NCBI RefSeq assembly: GCF_022179525.1 | Contig: NZ_BPQX01000028.1 | Location: forward strand, 62,001 to 126,000 | DNA: 64,000 nt | Reading direction: 5' to 3' | Source of the DNA: Methylobacterium persicinum | GTDB lineage: Bacteria; Pseudomonadota; Alphaproteobacteria; Rhizobiales; Beijerinckiaceae | Shown here: in pieces, positions 56,592 to 64,000 of the stretch | Numbering within the stretch: position 1 is the stretch's first letter | Layout: every line of letters starts with the position of its first letter | Made by a program: the position numbers and the translations under genes | The notes under the pieces: generated by a model | What the model was told of the DNA's origin: nothing | The model's input: the letters and a program-made list of their open reading frames with translations, nothing else | Databases searched by the model: none

Positions 56592-57755
56592 TTGGGTATC
56601 CCCCTCCGGTACGTCGCGAAGATCGGCGGCTACATTCTCAAGCAGCACCTGACGGGCCGCAAACGCTACCCGCTCGTGATGATGATGGAGCCCCTGTTCC
56701 GCTGCAATCTGGCCTGCGCCGGCTGCGGCAAGATCGATTATCCCGAGGAGATCCTCAATAAACGGCTGCCCGTGGACGAGGCTCTCGAGTCCGTTCGCGA
56801 GTGTGGTGCTCCGGTGGTGGTGATCGCCGGCGGCGAGCCGCTTCTCCACAAGGATCTTCCGCAGATCGTCGAGGGCATCATCGCGCAGAAGAAGTTCGCG
56901 ATCGTCTGCACCAACGCCCTGCTCCTTGAGAAGAAGATCAAGGAATACAAGCCGAGCCCCTACTTCACCTGGTCGATCCATCTCGATGGCGACAAGGACA
57001 TGCACGACCAGTCGGTCTGCCAGCGCGGCGTCTATGACAAGGCAGTCGCGGCGATCGCGAAGGCCAAGGAGATGGGCTTCCGCGTCACCATCAACTGCAC
57101 GTTCTTCAACAACTCGAAGCCGGAGAAGATCGCCGACTTCTTCGACAGCGTGACCCGGATGGGCATCGACGGCATCACCGTCTCCCCCGGCTACGCCTAC
57201 GAGCGCGCCCCCGATCAGCAGCACTTCCTCAACCGCAAGGCGACGAAGGACCTGTTCCGCGGCGTGTTCCGGCACGGCAAGGAGAAGGGCCGCGAGAAGT
57301 GGACCTTCCAGCAGTCGGGTCTGTTCCTCGACTTCCTGGCCGGCAACCAGACCTATCACTGCACCCCGTGGGGCAACCCGACCCGCACCGTCTTCGGTTG
57401 GCAGAAGCCCTGCTACCTCCTCGGTGAGGGCTACGCGGCGACCTTCAAGGAGCTGATGGACACCACCGATTGGGATTCCTACGGCACCGGCAACTACGAA
57501 AAGTGCGCCGACTGCATGGTCCATTCCGGCTACGAGGCGTCCTCGGTGGTCGATTCGGTCCGCAAGCCGTGGAAGCCGGTCGTCCAGATGCTCCGCGGCA
57601 TCAAGACCGAGGGTGACATGGCCCCGGACGTGAGCTTGGAGAACCAGCGCCCGGCCGAGTTCGTGTTCTCGCGGAACGTCGCGCAGAAGCTGTCGGAGAT
57701 CAAAGCCTCCGGCGTCGACACGAAGCAGGAAGCCCGCAAGCGCACCGCTGCCTGA
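56592..57755 (+). CDS. hpnH: Adenosylhopane synthase HpnH
   Basis: 387 residues from a TTG start supported by a perfect AAGGAG and family N-terminus (GIPLRYVAKIGGY). Radical SAM cluster cysteines C38, C42 and C45 (FRCNLACAGCGK), then VVIAGGEPLLHKDLPQ. HpnH attaches 5'-deoxyadenosine to diploptene, the first step of extended hopanoid side chains. Two CxxC pairs later (GNYEKCADCMVH) may form an extra metal site. Strong terminator follows. hpnG is not adjacent. Confidence 0.96.
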   Translation: MGIPLRYVAKIGGYILKQHLTGRKRYPLVMMMEPLFRCNLACAGCGKIDYPEEILNKRLPVDEALESVRECGAPVVVIAGGEPLLHKDLPQIVEGIIAQKKFAIVCTNALLLEKKIKEYKPSPYFTWSIHLDGDKDMHDQSVCQRGVYDKAVAAIAKAKEMGFRVTINCTFFNNSKPEKIADFFDSVTRMGIDGITVSPGYAYERAPDQQHFLNRKATKDLFRGVFRHGKEKGREKWTFQQSGLFLDFLAGNQTYHCTPWGNPTRTVFGWQKPCYLLGEGYAATFKELMDTTDWDSYGTGNYEKCADCMVHSGYEASSVVDSVRKPWKPVVQMLRGIKTEGDMAPDVSLENQRPAEFVFSRNVAQKLSEIKASGVDTKQEARKRTAA

Positions 57756-57781
57756 GGGCATTCAAGACGCTGACGACACAA

Positions 57782-57811
57782 CCGCCGCGGGAAACCGCGG
57801 CGGCTTTTCTT
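57782..57811 (+). terminator. Rho-independent terminator of hpnH
   Basis: Stem CCGCCGCGG-GAAA-CCGCGGCGG followed by CTTTTCTTT, about 27 bp after the hpnH stop. Confidence 0.93.
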
Positions 57812-57876
57812 TGGGCCTGACGGTCGTCATTCACGTCGAAGACTGCGTAAGTCGTAAGGCGCCCTGCCGCACCGCC

Positions 57877-57954
57877 GTCATTGCGAGCGCAGCGAAGCAG
57901 GCCGGTCCCGAAGGTGGCGCTTCCCTGGATTGCTTCGCTGGCGCTCGCAAAGAC
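57877..57954. repeat. REP-like family A, short copy 10
   Basis: 78 bp, arms GTCATTGCGAGCGCAGCGAA and TTCGCTGGCGCTCGCAAAGAC; about 12 bp shorter in the middle than the others. Between the hpnH terminator and a converging small gene. Confidence 0.88.
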
Positions 57955-57996
57955 GAGAGGGGTGACGGCCAGGAGGACGATGCCGGCGGCCCGCGC

Positions 57997-58197
57997 TCAG
58001 GCGGCTTCCGGCGGCTCGTCGTCCTCCGGTCCCCCCGGGGAGTTGAGGAGATCCTCCAACTCGTCCACGAGGCGGTCCGCCTGATCTTCGGTGGCGAGCA
58101 CCTTCAGCACCTCACCGGTCTCTGCCTCGACGGCCAGCTCGATATGCGGGCCGACCCGCGTGGCGAGAATCCGGGCAAGGATCTTGATGGCACTCAT
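57997..58197 (-). CDS. Small acidic protein coupled to the H4MPT-linked gene
   Basis: 66 residues (MSAIKILARILATRVGPHIE...), beta-strand-like N-half and a helical, strongly acidic C-half (EDQADRLVDELEDLL, ending EDDEPPEAA). Its ATG overlaps the stop of the MfnF-like gene (ATGA), so it is translated from the same message. No known family recognised. Coupling suggests a partner or regulator of the C1-cofactor enzyme; inference only. Confidence 0.72.
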   Translation of the reverse strand: MSAIKILARILATRVGPHIELAVEAETGEVLKVLATEDQADRLVDELEDLLNSPGGPEDDEPPEAA

Positions 58198-59249
58198 GGG
58201 ACGACATCCTCCGCGATGAGCCCGACCGCCACGGCCGGGCCACAGGTCGAGATCCAGGACGATACGGAACCGGCAGCTTCGACGCCGGATCGCGCGTGGA
58301 GCAATTCGGAGAGGCCCGTCCGCCGCCGGCCGAGCCTTGCGGCCAGCCTGTCGCCGAGGAAGGCCCCTGCGCCGCAGGTGACGAGGGGGGCGTCAGCCGG
58401 CAAGTCGGGGCGTGAGAGCAGCACGGCGGCGGCGTCGTGCAGCAGGCGCAATTGTGTCTCGGCGAAGTGGCCCGCCAGCGCCGCCCAGGCCGTACCGTCG
58501 CCCTCCCCCCGGTCGCGGCCAACCACACGGGCAAGGCGCGCCTCGCTCTCGGCGACGGACTTGCCCTTGCGGTCGCCGGTCCCCTGCTGGTCGGCGTCTG
58601 GCGGGAGGTCGCCCAGGATGCGGTAGACATCCCCGGCATGGGCGAACGTCTCGGTCATCAGCCGGGTGCGGCGGCCCCGGAAGGGCGCATGATCCGTGAG
58701 GCCGATGAGGGGCGTGCGTACGACACCGGTATAGACGAGTTCGCCGGTCTCCAGACGCTCGGCGTCGCTGTAGCCCGTGGCCGCCGGACGGCCCGCCAAG
58801 ACGGGAATCAGGTCGGCGGTGGTCGAGCCGACATCCACGACGAGTGCGTCCGGGACGAAGCGTCCCACGAGGAGGGCGGTGGCGTACCAATTGGCTGAGG
58901 CGATGTCCCCGGCGACCCCTGCGGCGTCTGCCGGGGCGACGAAGCCGCCCCTGCCCGCGAAAATCCGCACCGGCCCGGCAAGCCGCGCGGACGCCCAGTC
59001 CGCCAGTGCGGCCACACCGGCTGTCCGGTCTGCGAAACAGTCCGTCAGCTCGCCGGTCATGGTGACGGCATGGACGGCGTCCTCCCTCGCCCAATCCGGC
59101 AACGCTCGAAGGGCGCCGTCGAGGGCGGAGACGCCTTGCCAGAGGGGGCAGGGAACCTGCACCGCCTCCACGACCCGGCGCCCATGGACCAGAGCGGCCT
59201 TGACGTGGACCCCGCCGAGGTCCCACCCGATGGTTTTTGCGATCGACAT
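58194..59249 (-). CDS. H4MPT-linked C1 transfer pathway protein (MfnF/hydantoinase-like)
   Basis: 351 residues, ASKHA-fold hydantoinase/oxoprolinase-like family. Phosphate-1 motif GWDLGGVHVKAALV at residue 8, DVGSTTADLIPVL near the middle and VTCGAGAFLGDRLAAR near the end. This family (TIGR03123) goes with tetrahydromethanopterin-dependent C1 genes in methylotrophs, and the archaeal relative MfnF makes part of methanofuran. It is likely that it serves methylofuran synthesis for formaldehyde oxidation. It ends overlapping a small gene and starts 6 bp from a divergent HisA-like gene. Confidence 0.88.
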   Translation of the reverse strand: MSIAKTIGWDLGGVHVKAALVHGRRVVEAVQVPCPLWQGVSALDGALRALPDWAREDAVHAVTMTGELTDCFADRTAGVAALADWASARLAGPVRIFAGRGGFVAPADAAGVAGDIASANWYATALLVGRFVPDALVVDVGSTTADLIPVLAGRPAATGYSDAERLETGELVYTGVVRTPLIGLTDHAPFRGRRTRLMTETFAHAGDVYRILGDLPPDADQQGTGDRKGKSVAESEARLARVVGRDRGEGDGTAWAALAGHFAETQLRLLHDAAAVLLSRPDLPADAPLVTCGAGAFLGDRLAARLGRRRTGLSELLHARSGVEAAGSVSSWISTCGPAVAVGLIAEDVVP

Positions 59250-59255
59250 GCGCGG

Positions 59256-59993
59256 ATGACGGGTTTCGACATCTCAGGGGGCGCGTCCGGCGAGGCCGGT
59301 TTCGCGGTGATTCCGGTGCTGGATCTGCGCGGGGGGCGCGTGGTCCGGGCACGCCGGGGCGAGCGCGCTTCCTATGCCCCGATCGAGACCCCCTTGGCAA
59401 AGGGATCCGATCCGGCGGCGGTGGCCGCCGGGCTGCTCAGGGCTTGGCCGGCGCGAATCCTGTACGTCGCCGACCTCGACGCGATCATCGACGGTGCCGC
59501 GCCCGATCACGGGGCCCTGCGCGCCATCGCCTCGTCCTGCCCAGGAATTGGACTCTGGGTCGATGCCGGCTTTGCCTCGGCGGACACCGTCGAGGCGTTT
59601 CTGGCGGCGGGCCTCGGGCGGCCGGTGATCGGAACCGAGAGCCAGCGCGACACCGCCCTCGTCGCCGGCCTGGGCGGACAGGCGGTCCTTTCCCTCGACA
59701 CCCGGGGCAACGAGCGCCTCGGGCCCGATCCTCTGCACGACGACCCCTCCCTCTGGCCGCCGGACGTGATCGCCATGACTCTCGCCCGGGTCGGAGCCGG
59801 GGCCGGGCCCGATCTTGCCGCCCTCGCCGCCGTCCGGGCGCGGGCCGACGGACGGCGGGTCTATGCGGCCGGGGGGGTGCGCGGGCCGGGCGACCTGCTC
59901 GACCTCGCACGGGCGGGACTGGCCGGCGCCCTGGTCGCGTCCGCCCTCCATGACGGCACCCTCCGCCGGGAGCATGCCGGGGGTTTCGCCTGA
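59256..59993 (+). CDS. HisA-related TIM-barrel protein of the C1-cofactor set (COG1411 type)
   Basis: About 245 residues. [15 protein letters not shown] near residue 18 is the HisA-like N-terminus, with an Asp in the place of the HisA base (D23). A second conserved piece is [15 protein letters not shown] and the phosphate-binding loop is [14 protein letters not shown]. It is not the histidine enzyme: the sequence is diverged and matches the HisA/HisF-related proteins of methanogens and methylotrophs. Location next to the MfnF-like gene supports a role in methanofuran or methanopterin synthesis. Start uncertain: no Shine-Dalgarno before this ATG; a GTG at 59308 is possible. Confidence 0.82.
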   Translation: MTGFDISGGASGEAGFAVIPVLDLRGGRVVRARRGERASYAPIETPLAKGSDPAAVAAGLLRAWPARILYVADLDAIIDGAAPDHGALRAIASSCPGIGLWVDAGFASADTVEAFLAAGLGRPVIGTESQRDTALVAGLGGQAVLSLDTRGNERLGPDPLHDDPSLWPPDVIAMTLARVGAGAGPDLAALAAVRARADGRRVYAAGGVRGPGDLLDLARAGLAGALVASALHDGTLRREHAGGFA

Positions 59994-60064
59994 ACCTTCC
60001 GGGGCGGGCCCGGGGCTGCTACACCGGAGCGATTCCAGAAACCCCGCCGGCTTTCGAAGAGACG

Positions 60065-60667
60065 ATGGACAAGTTCACGACCCTGGAGGGCGTCGCGGCG
60101 CCCATGCGGACGATCAATGTCGATACGGACAGGATCATTCCCGCCAAGTACCTCAAGACCATCAAGCGGACCGGGCTCGGCAAGAGCCTGTTCGCGGAGA
60201 TGCGCTACCGCGAGGACGGCACCGAGAACCCGGACTTCGTCCTGAACCAGCCGGCCTATCGGCAGTCCAAGATCCTCGTGGTCGGCGACAATTTCGGCTG
60301 CGGTTCGTCCCGGGAGCATGCGCCCTGGGCCCTGGCCGACTTCGGCATCCGCTGCGTCATCTCGACGAGTTTCGCCGACATCTTCTTCAACAACTGCGCC
60401 AAGAACGGCATCCTGGCGATCCAGGTCGCTCAGGAGGATCTGGAGAAACTGTTCGAGGATGCCGAGCGCGGCGCCAACGCCACCCTCACCGTCGATCTTG
60501 CGGCGCAGACCATCCGGGGACCGGACGGGGGCACCCTGCATTTCGACATCGAGCCGGGCCGCAAGCATAACCTGCTGAACGGGCTCGACGAGATCGGCAC
60601 CACCCTCGAACGCGGCGAGGCCATTGACGCCTACGAGAAGAAGCTCGCCGAGCGGGAATGGGCCTGA
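60065..60667 (+). CDS. leuD: 3-isopropylmalate dehydratase small subunit
   Basis: 200 residues. LeuC/LeuD isomerise 2- to 3-isopropylmalate in leucine synthesis. The small-subunit substrate loop is [17 protein letters not shown], and [15 protein letters not shown] near the N-terminus is the family signature. leuC is not adjacent, as in other Rhizobiales where the subunits are split. Follows the HisA-like gene by 71 bp. Confidence 0.96.
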   Translation: MDKFTTLEGVAAPMRTINVDTDRIIPAKYLKTIKRTGLGKSLFAEMRYREDGTENPDFVLNQPAYRQSKILVVGDNFGCGSSREHAPWALADFGIRCVISTSFADIFFNNCAKNGILAIQVAQEDLEKLFEDAERGANATLTVDLAAQTIRGPDGGTLHFDIEPGRKHNLLNGLDEIGTTLERGEAIDAYEKKLAEREWA

Positions 60668-60743
60668 GGCCGGCGTAGGAGCGAAACGCTCGAGCACCTT
60701 TCGCCGAAGCAATCAGTGACGGGAAATTCAGCACAAGCAATGG

Positions 60744-60790
60744 TCTAGCGCTTTTTTTCTCTAATTCGAAAATTAGAGAAGATGCGCTAG
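60744..60790. terminator. Bidirectional terminator, leuD / DUF488
   Basis: Outer CTAGCGC/GCGCTAG and inner TTCTCTAATT/AATTAGAGAA arms, with TTTTTTT on the plus side between. The stop codon of the DUF488 gene is in the outer arm. Confidence 0.72.
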
Positions 60791-61245
60791 CCGAACAGGT
60801 CGGTGACCATGAATCCGCGCGGTGCCAGACGCTCGGCCAAAAGGCGGCGGTGGCAACGCGCTGGGTCGCGCTCGAAGCAAAACAGGCAGGTCGCCGCACG
60901 ACCCGCCAGGGTGACGAGTTCGTCGAGGGCGGCGATGCCATCGGCGCTTTCCAGGACGTCCTCGCAGTAGATTTTGCGAAGGAGCGCGGCGTCGTCTGCC
61001 CGGGCCGCCTCGCGCCCCGCTTTCGGCGTGCCGAGGGCGCGCAGGTGGGTGTAGCCTAGCCCCGCATCCTCCAGCCCCGCCTTCAGCGCGCCTTTCGAGA
61101 AGCCGCGCTTGCGTGAATTCGCGACCGCCCGCACGTCCGCCAGCACCGCGACGTCGGCCGCGCGCAAGGCCGCCGTCAGACGCTCCGGGTCGAGGCCTTC
61201 GTAGCCGATGGTAAACAGTGTCTTGCCCACGTCGCCCCGATCCAA
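60787..61245 (-). CDS. DUF488 domain protein
   Basis: 152 residues. DUF488 features: FTIGYEGLDPERL, LADVRAVANSRKRGFSK, YTHLRALGTPK and CLFCFERDPARCHRRLLAE, with two Cys and His that may bind metal. The family is widespread and of unknown function. Convergent with leuD through a shared terminator. Confidence 0.9.
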   Translation of the reverse strand: MDRGDVGKTLFTIGYEGLDPERLTAALRAADVAVLADVRAVANSRKRGFSKGALKAGLEDAGLGYTHLRALGTPKAGREAARADDAALLRKIYCEDVLESADGIAALDELVTLAGRAATCLFCFERDPARCHRRLLAERLAPRGFMVTDLFG

Positions 61246-61435
61246 CTCCGCTTGCCCGTCTAGGACTTAGGCGCTTCGCCGCAGCGCTCCAAGCCCGTGG
61301 GTCGGGGACGATGTCGCTGAGAAGCAACGCGTCCCGGAATTCCGCCGCAATGTTTGCAAAGGTCCATTAACCGGACTGGGGGCATCGAATACCCCTGTCC
61401 TTGGCGCTTTTTTTGAGAAACGGGCGGTAGCGCTG

Positions 61436-62308
61436 ATGTCGCGGGATCAAGTCTCTGCGCCGTATTTCGGTGGCGCCCTGGCGGGCTCGCTCTCGGCCGC
61501 GGTGCGCCTGTCGCGCCGGGCGGTGGCCGTCGCCCTCCTCGCCGGCCTCGCCGCCTGCGCGTCCAACAACGATTTTTACCCCACCAAGGGCGATGCCAAG
61601 CCCCACCCCGGCGTGGCGAAGGCCAAGCTTCATCCCATCCAGGGGATCGATATCTCCAAGTGGCAGGGGAACGTCGATTGGGCGTCCGTGCGGGCCGCCG
61701 GGACCCAGTTCGCGTTCATTAAGGCGACGGAAGGCGGCGACCATGTCGACGAGCGCTTCCGCGCCAATTGGGACGGCGCCGCCGCGGCAGGGATTCCCCG
61801 CGGGGCCTACCATTTCGTGTTCTGGTGCCGCTCCGCCCGAGAGCAGATGACCTGGTTCAAGAAGAACGTCCCGAACGATCCCGCCGCCCTCCCGCCAGTT
61901 CTGGATGTCGAGTGGAACGGCCATTCGCAGACCTGCCCGCACAAGCTCCCGAAGGATCAGGCCCTCGCTATGGTCCGGGAAATGCTCGAAGACATGGAGC
62001 GCTACACCGGCAAGCGCCCGATCATCTACACGGACATCACCTTCCACAAGGACGTCCTCGAGGGGGAGCTGCCCGATTATCCCCATTGGCTCCGGTCCAC
62101 AGCCGCCGAACCGGAGCAGCGGTTCGTCAACCGCCGCTGGATGCTCTGGCAATTCACCTCGACGGGGCGGGTGCCAGGAGTCCGCGGCGACGTCGACCGC
62201 AACGCGTTCTACGGGACCCCGTCCGACTGGGCTTCGTTCCTCTCGACGGACTGTGATCCGCGGGACCATAAACGCCTTTCGGAACAAGGCATTTGTACCG
62301 ATAAATAG
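61436..62308 (+). CDS. Lysozyme-like GH25 lipoprotein
   Basis: 290 residues. A signal with lipobox L-A-A-C41 (LLAGLAACASNN) indicates a lipoprotein. The glycoside hydrolase 25 domain follows: GIDISKWQGNVDW with D72, FIKATEGGDHVDERF, LDVEWNG with D156 and E158, and WMLWQFTSTGRVPG. GH25 muramidases cleave the MurNAc-GlcNAc bond of peptidoglycan. The N-terminal 30 residues before the hydrophobic core are longer than usual. A second Cys pair may be disulfide-bonded. A chromosomal, non-phage enzyme by context. Confidence 0.92.
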   Translation: MSRDQVSAPYFGGALAGSLSAAVRLSRRAVAVALLAGLAACASNNDFYPTKGDAKPHPGVAKAKLHPIQGIDISKWQGNVDWASVRAAGTQFAFIKATEGGDHVDERFRANWDGAAAAGIPRGAYHFVFWCRSAREQMTWFKKNVPNDPAALPPVLDVEWNGHSQTCPHKLPKDQALAMVREMLEDMERYTGKRPIIYTDITFHKDVLEGELPDYPHWLRSTAAEPEQRFVNRRWMLWQFTSTGRVPGVRGDVDRNAFYGTPSDWASFLSTDCDPRDHKRLSEQGICTDK

Positions 62309-62320
62309 GACCCATGTCTC

Positions 62321-62344
62321 TTTTCTGACGATTTTCAGAAATAT
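62321..62344. terminator. A+T-rich inverted repeat, possible terminator or operator
   Basis: TTCTGA-CGATTT-TCAGAA followed by ATATTTTG, 14 bp past the GH25 stop and about 95 bp before the Crp/Fnr gene. Weak stem, so either role is uncertain. The stretch is notably A+T-rich for this genome. Confidence 0.4.
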
Positions 62345-62437
62345 TTTGAAATTTGTGGAACAATGGTCTGATCTTGCACAGACGGCGGCACGTCGATTGA
62401 GTAGGGAGATAGGAAGAACAACCCTTGTTTTGCGCCT

Positions 62438-63277
62438 ATGCCCGTCGATCCTGCCGTCAGCCTAGAATCCAACCTCCTGCTCAGAGCTCTTCGCGGTGCA
62501 GACCGGGATCTCCTGAAACCGCATCTTGAGCCGATCACCTACGCCAAGGGCGCCACGATCTTCGAGGCCGGCGCGGCGGTGACCCATGTGACCTTTCCCT
62601 GCGAACACGCCGTCGCGACTCTGGTGATCACTACGAGCGACGGACGAAGTGCAGAGACGGCGACCATCGGGCATGAGGGCGCCGTCGGCGGTATCGTCAG
62701 CCAGGGCCACGTACCCGCCTCGACCCACGCCATCGTCCAGATCGCCGGGCCGATGCTTCGGATCGACGCGTATGCCCTGCAGGATGTGAAGCGGCAGTCG
62801 CCCTACGTCCGCGACCTCTTCGCCCGGTACTCGGATTGCCTGCTCGCGCAGGTGCTCCAATCCTCTGCTTGCAACGCGTTGCATCCCATCGAGCAGCGCT
62901 GCCTGCGCTGGCTGCAGACCCTCCACGACCGGATCGGCTCGCCCGTCCTGCCGATCACCCACGAGTTGCTGGCATCGATGCTCGGTGTGCAGCGCACTTA
63001 CCTGACGCGGATCCTGCGGATCCTACAGGATCAGGGCCTAATCCGGGTGGGACGGGGGCGAATCACAGTCCTGGACAGGGCGAAAATGGAAATCGCATCC
63101 TGCGATTGCCATGCCCGCGTGCGGGATCACTACACCACTGTTCTGGGTGCAGTGTACGGCGATGGCGGCCTGGAGCGGATCGAGCCGCACAGCCTGTCGC
63201 GGTTCGCCGCGGTCGAAGTGCCATTCGACGAGCCGGGCGGGAAGAGGGCCAGCGAGATGGCTAAAGCCGGCCGCTAA
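62438..63277 (+). CDS. Crp/Fnr family transcriptional regulator
   Basis: 279 residues. N-terminal cyclic-nucleotide-binding-like beta barrel (YAKGATIFEAGAAVTHVTFP) but no obvious cAMP signature or Fnr-type N-terminal cysteines. C-terminal winged HTH, LPITHELLASMLGVQRTYLTRI, with the recognition helix in it. Cys occur in the C-terminal SCDCHAR. The extra C-terminal tail of about 50 residues is longer than usual. It probably senses a small ligand or redox state. Rhizobiales have many such Crp-like genes. Confidence 0.9.
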   Translation: MPVDPAVSLESNLLLRALRGADRDLLKPHLEPITYAKGATIFEAGAAVTHVTFPCEHAVATLVITTSDGRSAETATIGHEGAVGGIVSQGHVPASTHAIVQIAGPMLRIDAYALQDVKRQSPYVRDLFARYSDCLLAQVLQSSACNALHPIEQRCLRWLQTLHDRIGSPVLPITHELLASMLGVQRTYLTRILRILQDQGLIRVGRGRITVLDRAKMEIASCDCHARVRDHYTTVLGAVYGDGGLERIEPHSLSRFAAVEVPFDEPGGKRASEMAKAGR

Positions 63278-63329
63278 GGAGGACGGCCGCTGACCCTAGT
63301 GTAAGACGTTCCGCCGGCCCGGATTGCGC

Positions 63330-63713
63330 CTAGCTGGATCGGCGTTCGAGCAACTCGATCAGCGCGCCGTCCGGTCCCTCGACAAAGGCGATGCGCAGGC
63401 CGGGGCCGCGCTCGGTGATGCCCGTCTTCACCGTGACACCCCGTGCTGTCAGGTCGGCAAGGGCTTCTTCGATATTCGGGACGGCGAGCCCGACATGCTC
63501 GATCCCGAGACAGGGGGTCGCCGCCGCCGGATGCGTGTCGGCCGGAGCCTGTTCAATGAAGACCGTGAGGCCGCCGAGATCCAGGATCACCCGCTGCACC
63601 GGGTTTTCCCCGACGCGGCCGGTTTCCCGGGCGCCGAACATCGTGGAATAGAAGGCCGCTGCCGCGACGGCATCTCGGCTGCGCAGATGAAGGTGGTCGC
63701 ACAAATAGGTCAT
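63330..63713 (-). CDS. VOC family (glyoxalase-like) protein
   Basis: 127 residues, two beta-alpha-beta-beta-beta modules. DHLHLRSRDAVAAAAFYSTMFG and IEHVGLAVPNIEEALADL are the N-ends of each module, with His and Glu (H8, E in LIELLE) suited to bind a divalent metal. The pattern resembles methylmalonyl-CoA epimerase or a lactoylglutathione-lyase-like enzyme. The exact reaction is not clear. Confidence 0.87.
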   Translation of the reverse strand: MTYLCDHLHLRSRDAVAAAAFYSTMFGARETGRVGENPVQRVILDLGGLTVFIEQAPADTHPAAATPCLGIEHVGLAVPNIEEALADLTARGVTVKTGITERGPGLRIAFVEGPDGALIELLERRSS

Positions 63714-63861
63714 GGCATTTGGCTTACCCCGTGAGGCCGGGCTTGCAAGTCCCGGCTCTCGCCGTCCGTCAATAGACCGCCGTGAACTAGGCAGAATACG
63801 GGAGCCGGGCGGGTGCGCGTGGGGACCGCTTGACGCAAGCCGTGTTCGCGCGGACTTTCCG

Positions 63862-63870
63862 TGCTATGAT
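63862..63870 (+). promoter_or_regulatory. Possible extended -10 promoter of the J-domain gene
   Basis: TGCTATGAT fits an extended -10 box (TGnTATnaT) 70 bp before the ATG. No matching -35 at 17 bp is clear; TTGACG occurs 29 bp up, too far. Confidence 0.4.
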
Positions 63871-63939
63871 CGTTGCAGAGATGCAACAGGCTTCCCACAT
63901 GGGAGGCATCCCCGCTTCGCCGAAAGCTTCAGACGACCG

Positions 63940-64000
63940 ATGCGCAACCCCTACGACGTGCTGGGCGTGCCCAAGGGTGCGAGCGAGGCCGATATCAAGA
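63940..64000 (+). CDS. J-domain (DnaJ-like) protein, 5' part only
   Basis: Only 20 codons are in the window: MRNPYDVLGVPKGASEADIK, the start of a J domain, which recruits and stimulates Hsp70 ATPase. The HPD motif is beyond the edge. The protein could be DnaJ, CbpA or a short J protein; by its start (NPYDVLGVPKGAS) it resembles the CbpA-like group of Rhizobiales. Confidence 0.85.
   Translation, partial: MRNPYDVLGVPKGASEADIK

Noticed and set aside
59256-59993. Assignment as hisA (histidine biosynthesis)
   Set aside because: The N-terminal motif fits, but the rest is diverged and the neighbour is a C1-cofactor gene; the COG1411-type relative is a better fit.
63830-63870. TTGACG and TATGAT as one sigma-70 promoter
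   Set aside because: The two boxes are 29 bp apart, too far; only an extended -10 remains plausible.

Overview
The window is about 64 kb of G+C-rich, densely packed chromosome from an alphaproteobacterium, almost certainly Methylobacterium or Methylorubrum (Rhizobiales). Three things point there. The hopanoid gene set hpnL-M-I-J-K, hpnN and hpnH is present. Two proteins of the tetrahydromethanopterin/methanofuran C1-transfer gene set (an MfnF/'H4MPT-linked C1 transfer' protein and a COG1411-type HisA relative) lie next to each other. The order rpsA-sppA-ihfB-lapA-trpF-trpB and the pdhA-pdhB(lipoyl)-DUF5076-pdhC-lpdA operon are typical of Rhizobiales. No rRNA, tRNA, prophage, insertion sequence or CRISPR array was seen. 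This is mainly core genome.

Layout. 0-4.7 kb: a cold-shock-domain protein cut by the window edge, a lone receiver domain, ppx/gppA, rlmE, an unidentified Rossmann-like protein and a membrane-anchored helix-hairpin-helix protein. 4.9-12 kb (minus strand): trpB, trpF, lapA-like, ihfB, sppA, rpsA and a transglutaminase-like protein. 12-25 kb: serA, small secreted or hypothetical genes, coaA-hisE, pyrB, a cytochrome b/molybdopterin oxidoreductase pair, topA and parE. 25-32.5 kb: a PRC-barrel protein, an outer-membrane beta-barrel protein, a DEAD-box helicase, a diguanylate cyclase, an A-type Fe-S carrier, a threonine dehydratase-like enzyme and two small genes. 32.6-41 kb: the pyruvate dehydrogenase operon, ftsB and eno. 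41-46 kb: queF, small secreted proteins, a methyltransferase, kdsA and an alpha/beta hydrolase. 46.4-57.8 kb: the hopanoid region. 58-64 kb: C1-cofactor-related genes, leuD, DUF488, a GH25 lipoprotein, a Crp/Fnr regulator, a VOC protein and the start of a J-domain protein.

The hopanoid region is the most interesting part. HpnH (adenosylhopane formation), HpnI (sugar transfer), HpnK (deacetylation), HpnJ (radical SAM step to the cyclitol ether), HpnN (RND export to the outer membrane), HpnM (MlaC-like) and HpnL are encoded together. Divergent from hpnL is an arginine:glycine-amidinotransferase-like enzyme. Methylobacterium is known to make a guanidine-substituted bacteriohopanetetrol cyclitol ether, and I know of no assigned gene for the guanidinylation. 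This amidinotransferase is a strong positional candidate.

Non-coding structure. A roughly 90-bp palindromic repeat (arms begin GTCATTGCGAGCGCAGCGAA) occurs eight times in full and twice as a half. It always lies beside a gene 3' end and never between divergent genes; one copy supplies the last codons and stop of a hydrolase gene. A second inverted repeat, several rho-independent terminators and a few perfect palindromes that could be operators are also listed. Many long open frames antisense to real genes exist because of the G+C bias and were left out.
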